Assembly: GCA_937943605.1 (NCBI GenBank)
Contig: CALEAW010000029.1
Location: 1-25,186, forward strand
DNA from: an uncultured Sutterella sp.
Lineage (GTDB): Bacteria; Pseudomonadota; Gammaproteobacteria; Burkholderiales; Burkholderiaceae_F
Length of the DNA: 25,186 bases
Direction: 5' to 3'
This document shows, piece by piece, positions 1-8,714 of this stretch (positions are counted from its first letter, which is position 1; each line of letters starts with the position of its first letter). The notes below the pieces were generated by a model that was not told where the DNA came from, made no database searches, and saw only the letters and a list, made by a program, of their open reading frames with translations. A program made the translations under genes and the position numbers.

Positions 1-22
1 GCAGCGTTGAAGAAGCAGGAAG

Positions 23-54
23 CCTCGCCCGATTTGTTATCAAATCGGACGGGG
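23..54 (-). terminator. Possible terminator hairpin after tatD
   Basis: Arms at 29-36 and 41-48 form a perfect 8-bp stem around a TTAT loop. The stem extends outward to 23-54 with one mismatch. It lies just past the tatD stop on the minus strand. The following minus-strand bases are only moderately T-rich (CTTCCTGCTTCTTC), so it is a weak or Rho-assisted terminator candidate. Confidence 0.4.
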
Positions 55-59
55 AGCAG

Positions 60-866
60 TCACTGTACCTTAGGCAAACATGCTCTGAGACGAGGGAAAG
101 CCTCTAAGGCATTATTCGTGGATTCTACTTGAGCTGCCATCAAAGACATACCTCGAAGGGCCGCCACCACCTCTAATGTACGCGCAATATCTTTGGGCTC
201 CGTGCGCAGATCACCCGCATCACGACGTTCACTCGAAGGCATATCGGGTGCATCCGTTTCTAAAACCCAAGCATCAGCCGGCAATTCGGACGCATGACGA
301 CGTATACGTTGACTCCCGTCATAGGTGACTGCACCACCAAACCCCAACTTAAAGCCTAATTTGAGAAATGCCTCACGCTCGACGACAGATCCATTAAAAG
401 CATGAATCACACCGTGAACTGGCTTTCGGCGCAAATGGTAAAGAAGTCTTGACGCACTTTTTCTGACATGCACCGACACAGGGAGCCCGTAAAGACGCGC
501 AAGTTTTAATTGCTCACAAAAAAACCACTCCTGTCTTTCATCAATGGTCATTGTGAGCCCTTCAAGCCCGATTTCACCGATGCCAATAAAGTGGGGATCA
601 TCGATCGCCACCTTAACGACTTCGGCAAGTTTCAAAAGGTCATTCTCATGAGACTGTGGGACAAGCAAAGGATGAATCCCGAGCATATAGGCAAGACCAT
701 ACCGATGAGCAACCTCTTGGGTTCGCGTCCAATCCGTCGCAGAACCTGCACAAACGACTATGGACGCCACCCCAGCTGACTTCGCCTCACTCACGCAACG
801 CTCCAAATCCTCTGAAAAAGCTTTGGATTGCAGATGTGAGTGCGTATCAATGAGTCCCACACACAC
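60..866 (-). CDS. tatD: TatD family metal-dependent deoxyribonuclease
   Basis: Cytoplasmic TIM-barrel hydrolase of the TatD family, a metal-dependent DNase. Metal-ligand motifs are all visible (numbered from an upstream ATG at 896): IDTHSH (H19, H21), GEIGLEG (E108; the family norm is GEIGLDY), SVHVRKS (H143), VIHAFNGS (H165) and ETDAPD (D215). I place the start at GTG 866: AAGGG lies 7 bases upstream (874-878) and homologues begin just before LIDTH. The frame is also open to ATG 896, which would add ten residues and overlap the end of lolD by 26 bases. It is the last gene of the lolC-lolD-tatD transcript. Family assignment is firm; the substrate is not evident from sequence. Confidence 0.93.
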   Translation of the reverse strand: MCVGLIDTHSHLQSKAFSEDLERCVSEAKSAGVASIVVCAGSATDWTRTQEVAHRYGLAYMLGIHPLLVPQSHENDLLKLAEVVKVAIDDPHFIGIGEIGLEGLTMTIDERQEWFFCEQLKLARLYGLPVSVHVRKSASRLLYHLRRKPVHGVIHAFNGSVVEREAFLKLGFKLGFGGAVTYDGSQRIRRHASELPADAWVLETDAPDMPSSERRDAGDLRTEPKDIARTLEVVAALRGMSLMAAQVESTNNALEAFPRLRACLPKVQ

Positions 867-870
867 GACG

Positions 871-1560
871 TTACCCTTCGCGAATTTGGCCAGCATCTAA
901 CCGCAAAGTGCGATCGCAGCGCGCAGCCAACGACTCATCATGCGTCACGATCACAATGGCCGTTCCTTCGCTTCGAGCCAAATTTAAAAAGAGTTCAAAA
1001 ACCCCATCGGCTGTTTTACGGTCAAGGTTCCCCGTTGGTTCGTCGGCCAAAATACAAGCAGGACGCGTCACAATCGCGCGAGCAATGGCCACACGTTGAC
1101 GCTCACCCCCAGAGAGTTGTGAGGGCAAATGGGTCGACCGATGAGCGAGCCCTACGGCCTTTAACATCGCCATGGCACGCTCTCGACTTTCGTCCTTATC
1201 TTCGCGACGAATCCAAAGCGGCATCGCGACGTTATCGAGCGCCGAAAACTCAGGCAACAGGTGATGAAACTGATACACAAAGCCTAACGAACGATTGCGT
1301 AGTTGACCTAGCGCCTTATCATTCATGCCCGCAAGACTTTGCCCCGCCACACGAATGGCGCCACCATTAATCGTATCCAACCCACCTACAGCATGTAAAA
1401 GCGTCGACTTACCTGACCCAGACGAACCCAGAATAGCTACGGTCTCACCGCGCGCTACTGTAAAACTCACATCCTTTAAGACATCCACAGGGTCGTCACC
1501 ATCGTGATAGACCTTGACCAGATGTTCGACCTCAATCACGTTATCCACGACATTACTCAT
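871..1560 (-). CDS. lolD: Lipoprotein-releasing ABC transporter ATPase LolD
   Basis: 229-residue ABC ATPase that powers extraction of mature lipoproteins from the inner membrane for delivery to LolA. Visible motifs: Walker A GSSGSGKST (45-53), Q-loop in FVYQFHHLLPEFSALDNVAMPL (characteristic LolD/MacB-type wording), signature LSGGERQRVAIARA, Walker B ILADEPTGNLD and switch His in VTHDES. Start is ATG 1560, overlapping the lolC stop by 8 bases (ATGAGTAA) and preceded by GGAGG at 1570-1574; the frame is open further upstream but without comparable support. Overlap implies translational coupling to the permease. Confidence 0.96.
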   Translation of the reverse strand: MSNVVDNVIEVEHLVKVYHDGDDPVDVLKDVSFTVARGETVAILGSSGSGKSTLLHAVGGLDTINGGAIRVAGQSLAGMNDKALGQLRNRSLGFVYQFHHLLPEFSALDNVAMPLWIRREDKDESRERAMAMLKAVGLAHRSTHLPSQLSGGERQRVAIARAIVTRPACILADEPTGNLDRKTADGVFELFLNLARSEGTAIVIVTHDESLAARCDRTLRLDAGQIREG

Positions 1561-2812
1561 AGCGAAGGGCCTCCGCAGGTTGCGTACGCGCTGCGCGCCA
1601 GCTCGGATAGAGTGTCGCCGCAAGACTTAATAAGAAAGAGAAGACTGCAATCGGAATGACGTCAGACATGCGTGGATCAGACGGCATATCAGAAATAAAG
1701 TAGATGGACTTAGGCAAGAATTCAACATTAAAGAGTTGCTCGATACTGCTCACAATCGCACCCACGTTTTCTGCGACCAAAAGGCCAACACCTACGCCCA
1801 CAGCAACCCCGATTAATCCTACGATCGTACCTTGAATCACGAAGATGCGCATAATGGCGCCTTCACTCGCCCCCAAGGTACGCAAAATGGCAATGTCAGC
1901 CTGCTTTTCTTTGACAGTCATCACCAATGCCGACACCAAACCAAAGGCACCCACTAAAACAATCAAGAACAGAATAATGCCCATCATGCGCTTTTCGACT
2001 TGCACAGCCGCAAACCAAGTGCGGTTCTGACGAGACCAGTCTGTCGCATAGGTGCCATACGGCAATTCGTTGACTAACGTACGAGCGATGATAGGTGCAC
2101 GATCCATATCAACGACACGTACACGTAAGCCTTGAGGGCCACCTGTTCTAAAAAGCGCCGCAGCGTCCTTCATGTTAACGATCGCCATGGAGCTATCGTA
2201 TTCATAGTGACCTGAAGACAAATAACCTCGTACCGTGAACTGTTTCATTCGAGGCACTAGCCCTGCTGGCGTCACATTGCCTTGCGGTACCATCATGGCT
2301 ACGCGGTCGCCCGGGCGCACGCGCAACGCATGAGCCAAATCTCGACCCAACAAAATACCGAATTCACCAGGCTTTAGAACGTCAAGAGACGGCACCCCTT
2401 CGAGGTGGTCAGCGATATCACTCACGCCGGGCTCAGTCTCAGGATCAATCCCTTTGATAAGCGCTCCTCGAACAACCGTGCCTGAATTGAGGAGCCCTTG
2501 CCCTTGCACATAAGGAGCCGCCGCTAGGACTTCGGGATTTTCGGTCACTTTCGCCGCGACACTTTGCCAATCCGACATCGTACCCGTCACACTTGCGACT
2601 TCAATATGCGCAATGACGCCTAGCATGCGATCACGAACTTCCTTTTGGAAGCCGTTCATCACAGATAACACAATAATTAAGGCTGCGACACCCAAGGCAA
2701 TCGAGGTGACCGACATGCCAGAAATAAAAGACATAAAGCGGTCTTTACGACGACCGCGACGTCCAGCGCGCGTATAAGTAAGACCAATGGTCAGTTCATA
2801 GGGGATCTTCAC
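1553..2812 (-). CDS. lolC: Lipoprotein-releasing ABC transporter permease, LolC/LolE family
   Basis: 419-residue inner-membrane permease. It has the usual four-helix plan: TM1 about 30-53, a large periplasmic domain about 54-270, then TM2 (~275-298), TM3 (~320-346) and TM4 (~384-404) of the FtsX fold. The conserved cytoplasmic segment KEKQADIAILRTLGAS follows TM2, and the N-terminus MKIPYEL is typical of LolC/E. The start is GTG 2812 with no strong ribosome site. Only one permease gene is adjacent to lolD, so the transporter is probably a homodimeric permease with two LolD, as in LolF-type systems (inference). Expression probably comes from the promoter at 2846-2873. Confidence 0.93.
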   Translation of the reverse strand: MKIPYELTIGLTYTRAGRRGRRKDRFMSFISGMSVTSIALGVAALIIVLSVMNGFQKEVRDRMLGVIAHIEVASVTGTMSDWQSVAAKVTENPEVLAAAPYVQGQGLLNSGTVVRGALIKGIDPETEPGVSDIADHLEGVPSLDVLKPGEFGILLGRDLAHALRVRPGDRVAMMVPQGNVTPAGLVPRMKQFTVRGYLSSGHYEYDSSMAIVNMKDAAALFRTGGPQGLRVRVVDMDRAPIIARTLVNELPYGTYATDWSRQNRTWFAAVQVEKRMMGIILFLIVLVGAFGLVSALVMTVKEKQADIAILRTLGASEGAIMRIFVIQGTIVGLIGVAVGVGVGLLVAENVGAIVSSIEQLFNVEFLPKSIYFISDMPSDPRMSDVIPIAVFSFLLSLAATLYPSWRAARTQPAEALRYE

Positions 2813-2845
2813 GGGAGAATCTTCGATGAAGTTAGGAAGCTTCTC

Positions 2846-2873
2846 ATTCTAGCCTGCTCTGCTCCCGTTACAA
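2846..2873 (-). promoter_or_regulatory. Sigma70-type promoter for lolC-lolD-tatD
   Basis: On the minus strand a TTGTAA -35 (2868-2873) and a TAGAAT -10 (2846-2851) are separated by 16 bases. The -10 lies 33 bases before the GTG start of lolC, giving a short leader. Identified by eye. Confidence 0.55.
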
Positions 2874-2992
2874 TGCTGAAACTATGTCAAAAACTTTTAA
2901 CGTCCTCTAGATGGAGAGAAAGTTTGTTTCAAACATGAGGGCGTTCAAAGTGGTTCGAATGAGTAGATGTGTTTGCACGCAAGCCAAACCAC

Positions 2993-3020
2993 TTGTTTGA
3001 CTCGCCCTGTGGGGTATCTA
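2993..3020 (+). promoter_or_regulatory. Possible promoter for the rpfE-like/recJ genes
   Basis: TTGTTT (2993-2998) and TATCTA (3015-3020) are 16 bases apart and lie 40 bases upstream of ATG 3061. The -35 is only a partial match, so this is tentative. Confidence 0.35.
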
Positions 3021-3060
3021 AGGCACACCTTCTCATTGCTCAAGCCATGCAAAATTTTCT

Positions 3061-4137
3061 ATGAGTGACAACAAAGCTTTTCTTCTTATTCCTGGTGCTC
3101 GCTTGCCGGCCCATGACGCCGAGCGCATTCTAGCGAGCTTACCGACCGAAAGCCGCGAAGCCCTTGAATCAATCGGTGAAGGGGCGGGCCAGGCTGTACC
3201 CCAAGTGTTCGATCACGGTTGCTACCGTCGTGCCCCTCATCTGGTTTGGCTTTGGAAAGTCATTACCCGTCGAGCCTCATTACCGCACGAAGCACCTTGG
3301 CGTTGGCTCGCCTTAGGTGGCCGTGAACAAGCGCCTGAACTTTGGTGTTTAACGCCCTACACGTTGATCGAAGGTCGAATTGCACCCAATCGTCCTCAAC
3401 TCGATGACTCGACCTTTATGCAACTCACGTTTGCCATTGAACCCATCTTTCTCAAAGCAGGGCTACGCTTACAAATTTGGGACTGTCACTGGTTCTTGAC
3501 GCGTCGTGAAGACTGGGCGATCACGGCAACACCTGCCATGGCGCTCTCAGGGCTCCCACCTGACGAAGCGCGTCTTGAAGGTGACGCTGCAGACGAAGTG
3601 CGTCAAATGCTTAAAGAAATCGAAACCATTTTGGCCACACACCCGATCAACCTCGAACGACGCGCCAAAGGCTTAGCCACCATTGATGGCGTATGGATTT
3701 CTGGTGGTGGTCACGAAGAACTCTTTTTCCCGCCCACCCTCATTCGTAGCGTCGCCACGAATGATGACGCAGTTCGTGGTTGGGCTAATGCTGCTGGCAT
3801 TCTGATTGAACGCTTAGGCCGTGATGAAGGCCATTGGCCAGACGCCCCACACGGTGACATCATTGCGGTGATTGAAGACCTCTATGCCCCATGGTTGACC
3901 AAAGACTGGGACGCATGGGCCCAAGCACTCCCGAGAGTCGCACAAAAACTCAAACAGTATCGTGAAGATGCTCAACGTTTTGAAGCTGATACCGTGCTTA
4001 CAGTCGCCTTCGGTGAAACAGGGGCAGTGACTCTTGCGCCAGCTGAAACAGGCTTGATGGATCGACTTTTCCGTCGCAAATCGCAGTTACCACCCAGTGC
4101 CTGGTGTCCTGATTGCTATCAAGAAGGAGTGGCTTAA
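3061..4137 (+). CDS. RpfE-like conserved protein upstream of recJ
   Basis: 358 residues, no signal peptide or membrane segment. It resembles the family annotated as RpfE-type regulatory protein or cofactor-independent phosphoglycerate-mutase-like protein, found next to recJ in beta- and gammaproteobacteria. Recognition rests on the family-like VWISGGG motif (211-217), the Trp-rich N-terminal half (LVWLWKV, WRWLALGG) and position. The C-terminus has a CPDC pair (C349, C352), perhaps redox or metal related. No mutase catalytic Ser/His set is evident, so I do not infer an enzyme activity. It ends in TAA directly abutting the recJ ATG, so the two are co-translated. The ATG at 3061 has no clear ribosome site. 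Biochemical role unknown. Confidence 0.8.
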   Translation: MSDNKAFLLIPGARLPAHDAERILASLPTESREALESIGEGAGQAVPQVFDHGCYRRAPHLVWLWKVITRRASLPHEAPWRWLALGGREQAPELWCLTPYTLIEGRIAPNRPQLDDSTFMQLTFAIEPIFLKAGLRLQIWDCHWFLTRREDWAITATPAMALSGLPPDEARLEGDAADEVRQMLKEIETILATHPINLERRAKGLATIDGVWISGGGHEELFFPPTLIRSVATNDDAVRGWANAAGILIERLGRDEGHWPDAPHGDIIAVIEDLYAPWLTKDWDAWAQALPRVAQKLKQYREDAQRFEADTVLTVAFGETGAVTLAPAETGLMDRLFRRKSQLPPSAWCPDCYQEGVA

Positions 4138-5832
4138 ATGACTCGAATCTTGATGCGTGACTATGACATGGCTAGCGCCCGTCGACTCACCGATGCAGGC
4201 TACTCGCCACCGATAGCTCGTGCGCTTGCCGCTCGAGGTATTCACGATGCAACGGAACTCGACCAGGAATGGAAGGCTATGTTGCCTCCTAGTCTCTTAG
4301 AAGGCACGCGCGCAGCAGCAGAACGTCTTGCGCTCGCAAGAGAGCGTCACGAACACGTGACGATCGTGGCCGACTATGACTGTGATGGGGCGACCGCGTG
4401 TGCTGTCGCCATGCGTGGTCTCGCCATGATGGGGATACGTTCATCCTTTTTCGTACCTCATCGCGTACTTCATGGATATGGCCTTTCGACCACGGTCGTT
4501 GACTTACTCGCACAACAGCCCCAAAAACCCGACCTCTTGGTGACGGTTGATAATGGCGTATCTTCAGCTGAGGCCGTGCGTCATGCGAATGCCTTAGGGA
4601 TTGACGTCATCGTGACGGACCACCATTTACCGGGGGCAGAATTACCGCCAGCTGTGTGCATTGTGAATCCTAACTTAGTTGATTCGACCTTCCCGTCGAA
4701 AACACTTGCTGGGGTTGGCGTCATGTATTACGTGCTTTTGGCCCTACGCGCTTTACTTCGTGAACGTGGTGTCTATACTCAGCAAACTCAACCCCGACTC
4801 GACACGCTAGTCGACCTGGTTGCCCTCGGCACGGTCGCTGACGTCGTCAAACTCGACAAAAATAACCGTATTCTTGTCTCTCAAGGACTTCGCCGTATTC
4901 GCATGGGACGAACCCATGTGGGCATTTCGGCCCTGTTCGCTGTAGCAGGTAAAAAGCAAGAAGTCGCTAGCGTGCGTGACTTTGGCTTTGCGTTGGGGCC
5001 ACGCATTAACGCCGCTGGCCGTCTTGACACCATGGAAAACGGGATTCATTGCCTCTTGACCGATGACCCCGCCGAAGCACTTGACCTTGCTCGCAGTCTC
5101 AATGACTTTAATGTCGCTCGCCAAGAACTTGAGACCGAAATGCAGCAGGCCGCAGAAATTGCCCTCTCCCGCTACGATGTCGAAAAGCGTGCAACGCTTT
5201 CGCTCTATGATGAGTGCTTTAATGAAGGCGTGGTCGGTTTGGTGGCTTCTCGACTCAAAGAAAAAACCAATCGTCCCACGATCGTCTTTGCCCCGTCTGA
5301 TGATGGGCAGCTCAAAGGTTCGGGGCGTTCGATTCCAGGCATTCATTTGCGTGACGCGCTCGACCTCGTCAATAAACGTTTACCCAATGCGATCATTCGT
5401 TTTGGGGGGCACGCGATGGCTGCAGGGCTTACACTTCGAACAGAGTGTCTCAGTGACTTTCAAAAGGTTTTTGAAGACACCGTTCGTAGCATGACTGATC
5501 CTTCGGTCTTTGAACGTGTCATCTATACCGATGGGGGGTTAGCACCAGATGAGATTTCTGAAAGCCTCGTCTACGCCATCGAAAACCAAATTTGGGGGCA
5601 AGGCTTTGACGCGCCAATTTTTGCTAACGAATTTAAAGTCATTCGCCAAACGATTATCAAAGATGCGCACCTCAAGCTCATCTTAGAGCTCGGTGGTCAG
5701 CGTTTCGAAGCGATTTTCTTCCGCTTTACCGACACGTTGCCTGGCAATGTTCGCCTTGCTTATCGTCCCAACATCAATGAATTCATGGGTCGACGCACGG
5801 TTCAACTTGTCATCGAAGCCGTGGAACTTTAA
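4138..5832 (+). CDS. recJ: Single-stranded-DNA-specific 5'-3' exonuclease RecJ
   Basis: 564 residues, normal for RecJ. Degrades single-stranded DNA 5' to 3' in RecF-pathway recombination, mismatch repair and base excision. DHH-superfamily motifs are intact: VADYDCDGATA (D79, D81, D83), VTVDNG (~135-140), the DHH triad at 161-163, GPRINAAGRLD (~287-297) and the DHHA1 motif FGGHAMAAGL (422-431). The C-terminal oligonucleotide-binding domain ends at VIEAVEL. Start at ATG 4138 is supported by AAGGAG at 4124-4129. TAAATG junction with the rpfE-like gene indicates coupling. Followed by a hairpin terminator. Confidence 0.96.
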   Translation: MTRILMRDYDMASARRLTDAGYSPPIARALAARGIHDATELDQEWKAMLPPSLLEGTRAAAERLALARERHEHVTIVADYDCDGATACAVAMRGLAMMGIRSSFFVPHRVLHGYGLSTTVVDLLAQQPQKPDLLVTVDNGVSSAEAVRHANALGIDVIVTDHHLPGAELPPAVCIVNPNLVDSTFPSKTLAGVGVMYYVLLALRALLRERGVYTQQTQPRLDTLVDLVALGTVADVVKLDKNNRILVSQGLRRIRMGRTHVGISALFAVAGKKQEVASVRDFGFALGPRINAAGRLDTMENGIHCLLTDDPAEALDLARSLNDFNVARQELETEMQQAAEIALSRYDVEKRATLSLYDECFNEGVVGLVASRLKEKTNRPTIVFAPSDDGQLKGSGRSIPGIHLRDALDLVNKRLPNAIIRFGGHAMAAGLTLRTECLSDFQKVFEDTVRSMTDPSVFERVIYTDGGLAPDEISESLVYAIENQIWGQGFDAPIFANEFKVIRQTIIKDAHLKLILELGGQRFEAIFFRFTDTLPGNVRLAYRPNINEFMGRRTVQLVIEAVEL

Positions 5833-5855
5833 TTTTCTGCTTTTTGCATCACACC

Positions 5856-5890
5856 AAGCGCCTTCTCGGTCGAAACGGGAGGCGCTTTCG
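5856..5890 (+). terminator. Terminator after recJ
   Basis: AAGCGCCT (5856-5863) pairs with AGGCGCTT (5880-5887), enclosing a 16-base loop, followed by a T-rich tail (TTTCGCTTT). It begins 23 bases after the recJ stop. A TATAAT hexamer at 5894-5899 follows, but no good -35 is placed for it, so a prfB promoter here is only possible. Confidence 0.6.
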
Positions 5891-6000
5891 CTTTATAATC
5901 TTTTTATTTTCGTAGCCCTGTCGGATTCTTCATTGTGTTGGCTTTTTTCAGCACACGACAGTGGCTTTTTCAATTTCATACGTACTAAAAGAGTGACATG

Positions 6001-7111
6001 ATGGAAGTCGAACGCATCAATCAGATTCAGAACCTTACAGACGACCTCACCCGCCGTCTGACAGAACTTCGGGGGTATCTTTGACGTCGATCGCAAAGCG
6101 CGCCGTCTAGAAGAAGTCAACCGCGAGGTTGAAAACCCGGATCTCTGGAATGATCCGAAGCATGCCCAGGAAATCAGCAAAGAAAAGAAGTTGCTGGACG
6201 ATATCGTCGGTAGCTTTAACACCTTAACCTCGGGCATCAATGATGCAGCTGAGCTCTTTGAGCTCTCCATGGCAGAAGAAGACTGGGAAACGGTGGAAGC
6301 CGTTGGCCAGGACGTCGAAGCCATTGAAACTGAAGTCGCAAAGCTTGAATTCAAGCGCATGTTCAATCAGCCGATGGACCCATCCAACTGCTACCTGGAA
6401 ATTCAGGCTGGCGCTGGCGGTACTGAAGCACAAGACTGGGCAAGCATGCTTGAACGTATGTATATGCGTTACGCCGAACGTAAGGGCTTCAAGGTGACGC
6501 TTGAAGAAGAAAGCCCGGGCGAAGTCGCTGGCATCAAGTCTTGCACGCTCTATATCGAAGGCGAATGGGCTTACGGCACCTTGCGTACCGAAACGGGTAT
6601 TCACCGTCTCGTTCGTAAGAGTCCGTTTGACTCCAACGCTCGTCGTCATACATCCTTTACGTCCGTCTACGTCTATCCCGAAGTTGACGATTCGATCGAA
6701 ATCGAAATCAACCCGGCTGACCTCGTGGTCGACGTGTTCCGTGCCTCTGGCGCTGGTGGTCAGCATATTCAAAAGACTGAATCCGCCGTTCGTATTCACC
6801 ATATCCCGACGGGTATTATCACAATCTGTCAGGACGACCGCTCGCAGCATCGCAACCGAGAAAAAGCCATGCAGCAGCTCAAAGCAAAGCTCTATGAACA
6901 CGAAATGCGTAAGCGCATGGAAGAACAGGCCAAGCTTGAAGAGTCCAAGTCCGACATCGGTTGGGGTCACCAGATCCGTAGCTACGTGCTCGACCAATCC
7001 CGCGTAAAGGACCTCCGTACGAACGTTGAAACGGGCAACACGGGCGCCGTCCTTGATGGCGATCTCGACCAGTTCGTCGAAGCTTCGCTTAAGAATGGTA
7101 TTGGCGGTTAA
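6001..7111 (+). CDS. prfB: Peptide chain release factor 2 (programmed +1 frameshift)
   Basis: RF2 terminates translation at UGA and UAA. The gene is split: frame one runs 6001-6081 (27 codons) to an in-frame TGA at 6082-6084, and the remainder is read from 6083 to 7111 after a +1 slip, giving 369 residues. The slip site is TAT CTT TGA C with an upstream GGGGG stretch (6071-6075), matching the E. coli prfB layout. Functional motifs: the SPF stop-codon recognition tripeptide (~207-209) and GGQ (~252-254) in RASGAGGQ, where Ala replaces the Thr of E. coli K-12. ATG 6001 is preferred over the adjacent ATG 5998 because of spacing from AGAG at 5990-5993. The gene is not broken; the stop is autoregulatory. 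Confidence 0.96.
6070..6085 (+). promoter_or_regulatory. RF2 programmed frameshift site
   Basis: CGGGGGTATCTTTGAC contains the Shine-Dalgarno-like G run, the slippery CTT codon (6079-6081), the UGA (6082-6084) and the following C, which makes UGA a weak stop. When RF2 is scarce, the ribosome re-pairs on TTT and continues with GAC. E. coli has AGGGGG; here the first base is C. Confidence 0.93.
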
Positions 7112-7133
7112 TTCACGCCCCGTATAGACAAGG

Positions 7134-7161
7134 TCAGCGCTTTACGTGGGTAAAGTGCTGA
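7134..7161 (+). promoter_or_regulatory. Hairpin between prfB and lysS
   Basis: TCAGCGCTTTAC (7134-7145) and GTAAAGTGCTGA (7150-7161) pair over 12 positions, including one G-U pair, around a GTGG loop. It ends 26 bases before the lysS ATG. The tail (TTCTTCACATT) is weakly T-rich, so it may be a leaky terminator, a processing site or an RNA stabiliser. Confidence 0.5.
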
Positions 7162-7187
7162 TTCTTCACATTACGACAGGAAAGAAA

Positions 7188-8714
7188 ATGGCTGAACAGA
7201 TTCAATCCGCCACCCAGATGGCGGAAGAAGAGAACCACATCATTGCTGAACGTCGCACCAAGTTAGCCGCTTTGCGTGCAGCTGGCGTTGCTTATCCTAA
7301 CGACTTTGAACGTACTGACCTCTTTGGTGACATTCGCGCCAAGTATCAGGACGTCTCTGCTGAAGAACTCGAAAACCTGAAGCCTCAGGTGGCTTGCTCT
7401 GGTCGCATGATGCTCAAGCGCATCATGGGTAAGGCTAGCTTTGCCACCGTTCGTGATTTCACGGGCGACATGCAGTACTTCATCACCAAGGGCGATATCG
7501 GCGAAGAAGCTTACGCCGCTTGGAAGACGTTTGACCTCGGTGACATCGTGGCCGTGAAGGGTACGCTTTTCCGCACGAAGACGGGCGAACTCTCCATTCG
7601 CGCCTCTGAATTACGCTTAATGACGAAGAACATTCGTCCGTTGCCTGATAAGCACAAGGGGCTTTGCGACACCGAAATGTGCTATCGTCAGCGCTATGTC
7701 GACCTCATCATGAACGAAGAGTCCCGTAATCGCTTCCTCGTTCGTTCGAAGGCCATCGCCGCCATTCGCAACTTCATGCTTTCGAACCGCTTCCTCGAAG
7801 TCGAAACTCCGATGTTGCATCCGATCCCGGGTGGCGCTAACGCCAAGCCCTTCATCACGCACCACAATGCCCTCGACATGGATATGTACCTGCGTATTGC
7901 GCCGGAACTTTATCTGAAGCGTCTCGTGGTAGGTGGTTTCGAACGCGTTTTCGAAATCAACCGTAACTTCCGTAATGAAGGCGTCTCTGTTCGTCACAAT
8001 CCTGAATTCACGATGATGGAATTCTATGCGACGTACTGGACCTATCGCGATCAAATGGCCTTTACCGAGTCCCTCCTTCGCACGGTTGCTCAGGAAGCCA
8101 CGGGTAGCGCCATTCTTCAGTACCAGGGTCAGGAAATCAATCTTGAAAAGCCCTTCGATCGTCTTACCCCGATTGAAGCCATCAAGAAATACGCCCCTGG
8201 TTACACGGACGAACAGTTGAATGACGCCGAATTCTTGCGCGCCGAATTAGCTCGTTTAGGCGAACCGCAACCAGAATACGTAGGTCTTGGTGCTCTTCAG
8301 ATGGCACTCTTTGAAGAAACCGCTGAAGCTAAGCTCATCCAGCCGACCTTCATCATTGACTACCCGACGGAAATCTCTCCGCTCGCTCGTGCCTCTGACG
8401 CTGACCACGACATCACGGAACGTTTCGAACTCTTCATTGGTGGCCGCGAATTGGGTAACGGCTTCTCCGAATTGAATGATCCGGATGATCAGGCTGCTCG
8501 CTTTAAGGCCCAGGCTGATGCCAAGAGCCACGGCGACGACGAAGCCATGTATTACGACGCCGACTACATCCGTGCTTTGGAATATGGTCTTCCCCCGACC
8601 GCTGGTTGCGGCGTCGGCATTGACCGCTTCATCATGCTCCTGACGGATGCCCCGACGATTCGCGACGTGTTGCTCTTCCCGCATATGCGTCCCGAAGCAG
8701 GTCTGATCGGCTAA
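7188..8714 (+). CDS. lysS: Lysyl-tRNA synthetase, class II
   Basis: 508 residues. Charges tRNA-Lys with lysine. N-terminal anticodon-binding OB fold (~66-145; SGRMMLKRIMGKASFATVRD) is followed by the class II catalytic core: motif 2 FRNEGVSVRHNPEFTMMEFY (~261-280) and motif 3 GCGVGIDRFIMLLTD near the C-terminus. Start at ATG 7188 is set by AGGAAAG eight to ten bases upstream; an in-frame GTG at 7146 would sit inside the hairpin and adds a non-conserved peptide. prfB-lysS adjacency is common in proteobacteria. Ends in TAATG shared with the next gene. Confidence 0.97.
   Translation: MAEQIQSATQMAEEENHIIAERRTKLAALRAAGVAYPNDFERTDLFGDIRAKYQDVSAEELENLKPQVACSGRMMLKRIMGKASFATVRDFTGDMQYFITKGDIGEEAYAAWKTFDLGDIVAVKGTLFRTKTGELSIRASELRLMTKNIRPLPDKHKGLCDTEMCYRQRYVDLIMNEESRNRFLVRSKAIAAIRNFMLSNRFLEVETPMLHPIPGGANAKPFITHHNALDMDMYLRIAPELYLKRLVVGGFERVFEINRNFRNEGVSVRHNPEFTMMEFYATYWTYRDQMAFTESLLRTVAQEATGSAILQYQGQEINLEKPFDRLTPIEAIKKYAPGYTDEQLNDAEFLRAELARLGEPQPEYVGLGALQMALFEETAEAKLIQPTFIIDYPTEISPLARASDADHDITERFELFIGGRELGNGFSELNDPDDQAARFKAQADAKSHGDDEAMYYDADYIRALEYGLPPTAGCGVGIDRFIMLLTDAPTIRDVLLFPHMRPEAGLIG

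Noticed and set aside
840..1370. 176-codon plus-strand open frame opposite tatD/lolD
   Set aside because: Antisense to lolD; the composition (Arg/His/Pro-rich) is typical of a shadow frame.
4807..5346. 179-codon minus-strand open frame opposite recJ
   Set aside because: Antisense to conserved recJ motifs and without family resemblance.
6082..6084. Apparent nonsense mutation breaking prfB
   Set aside because: It is the conserved programmed frameshift stop.
6224..6997. 257-codon minus-strand open frame opposite prfB
   Set aside because: Shadow of prfB with Phe- and His-rich nonsense composition.
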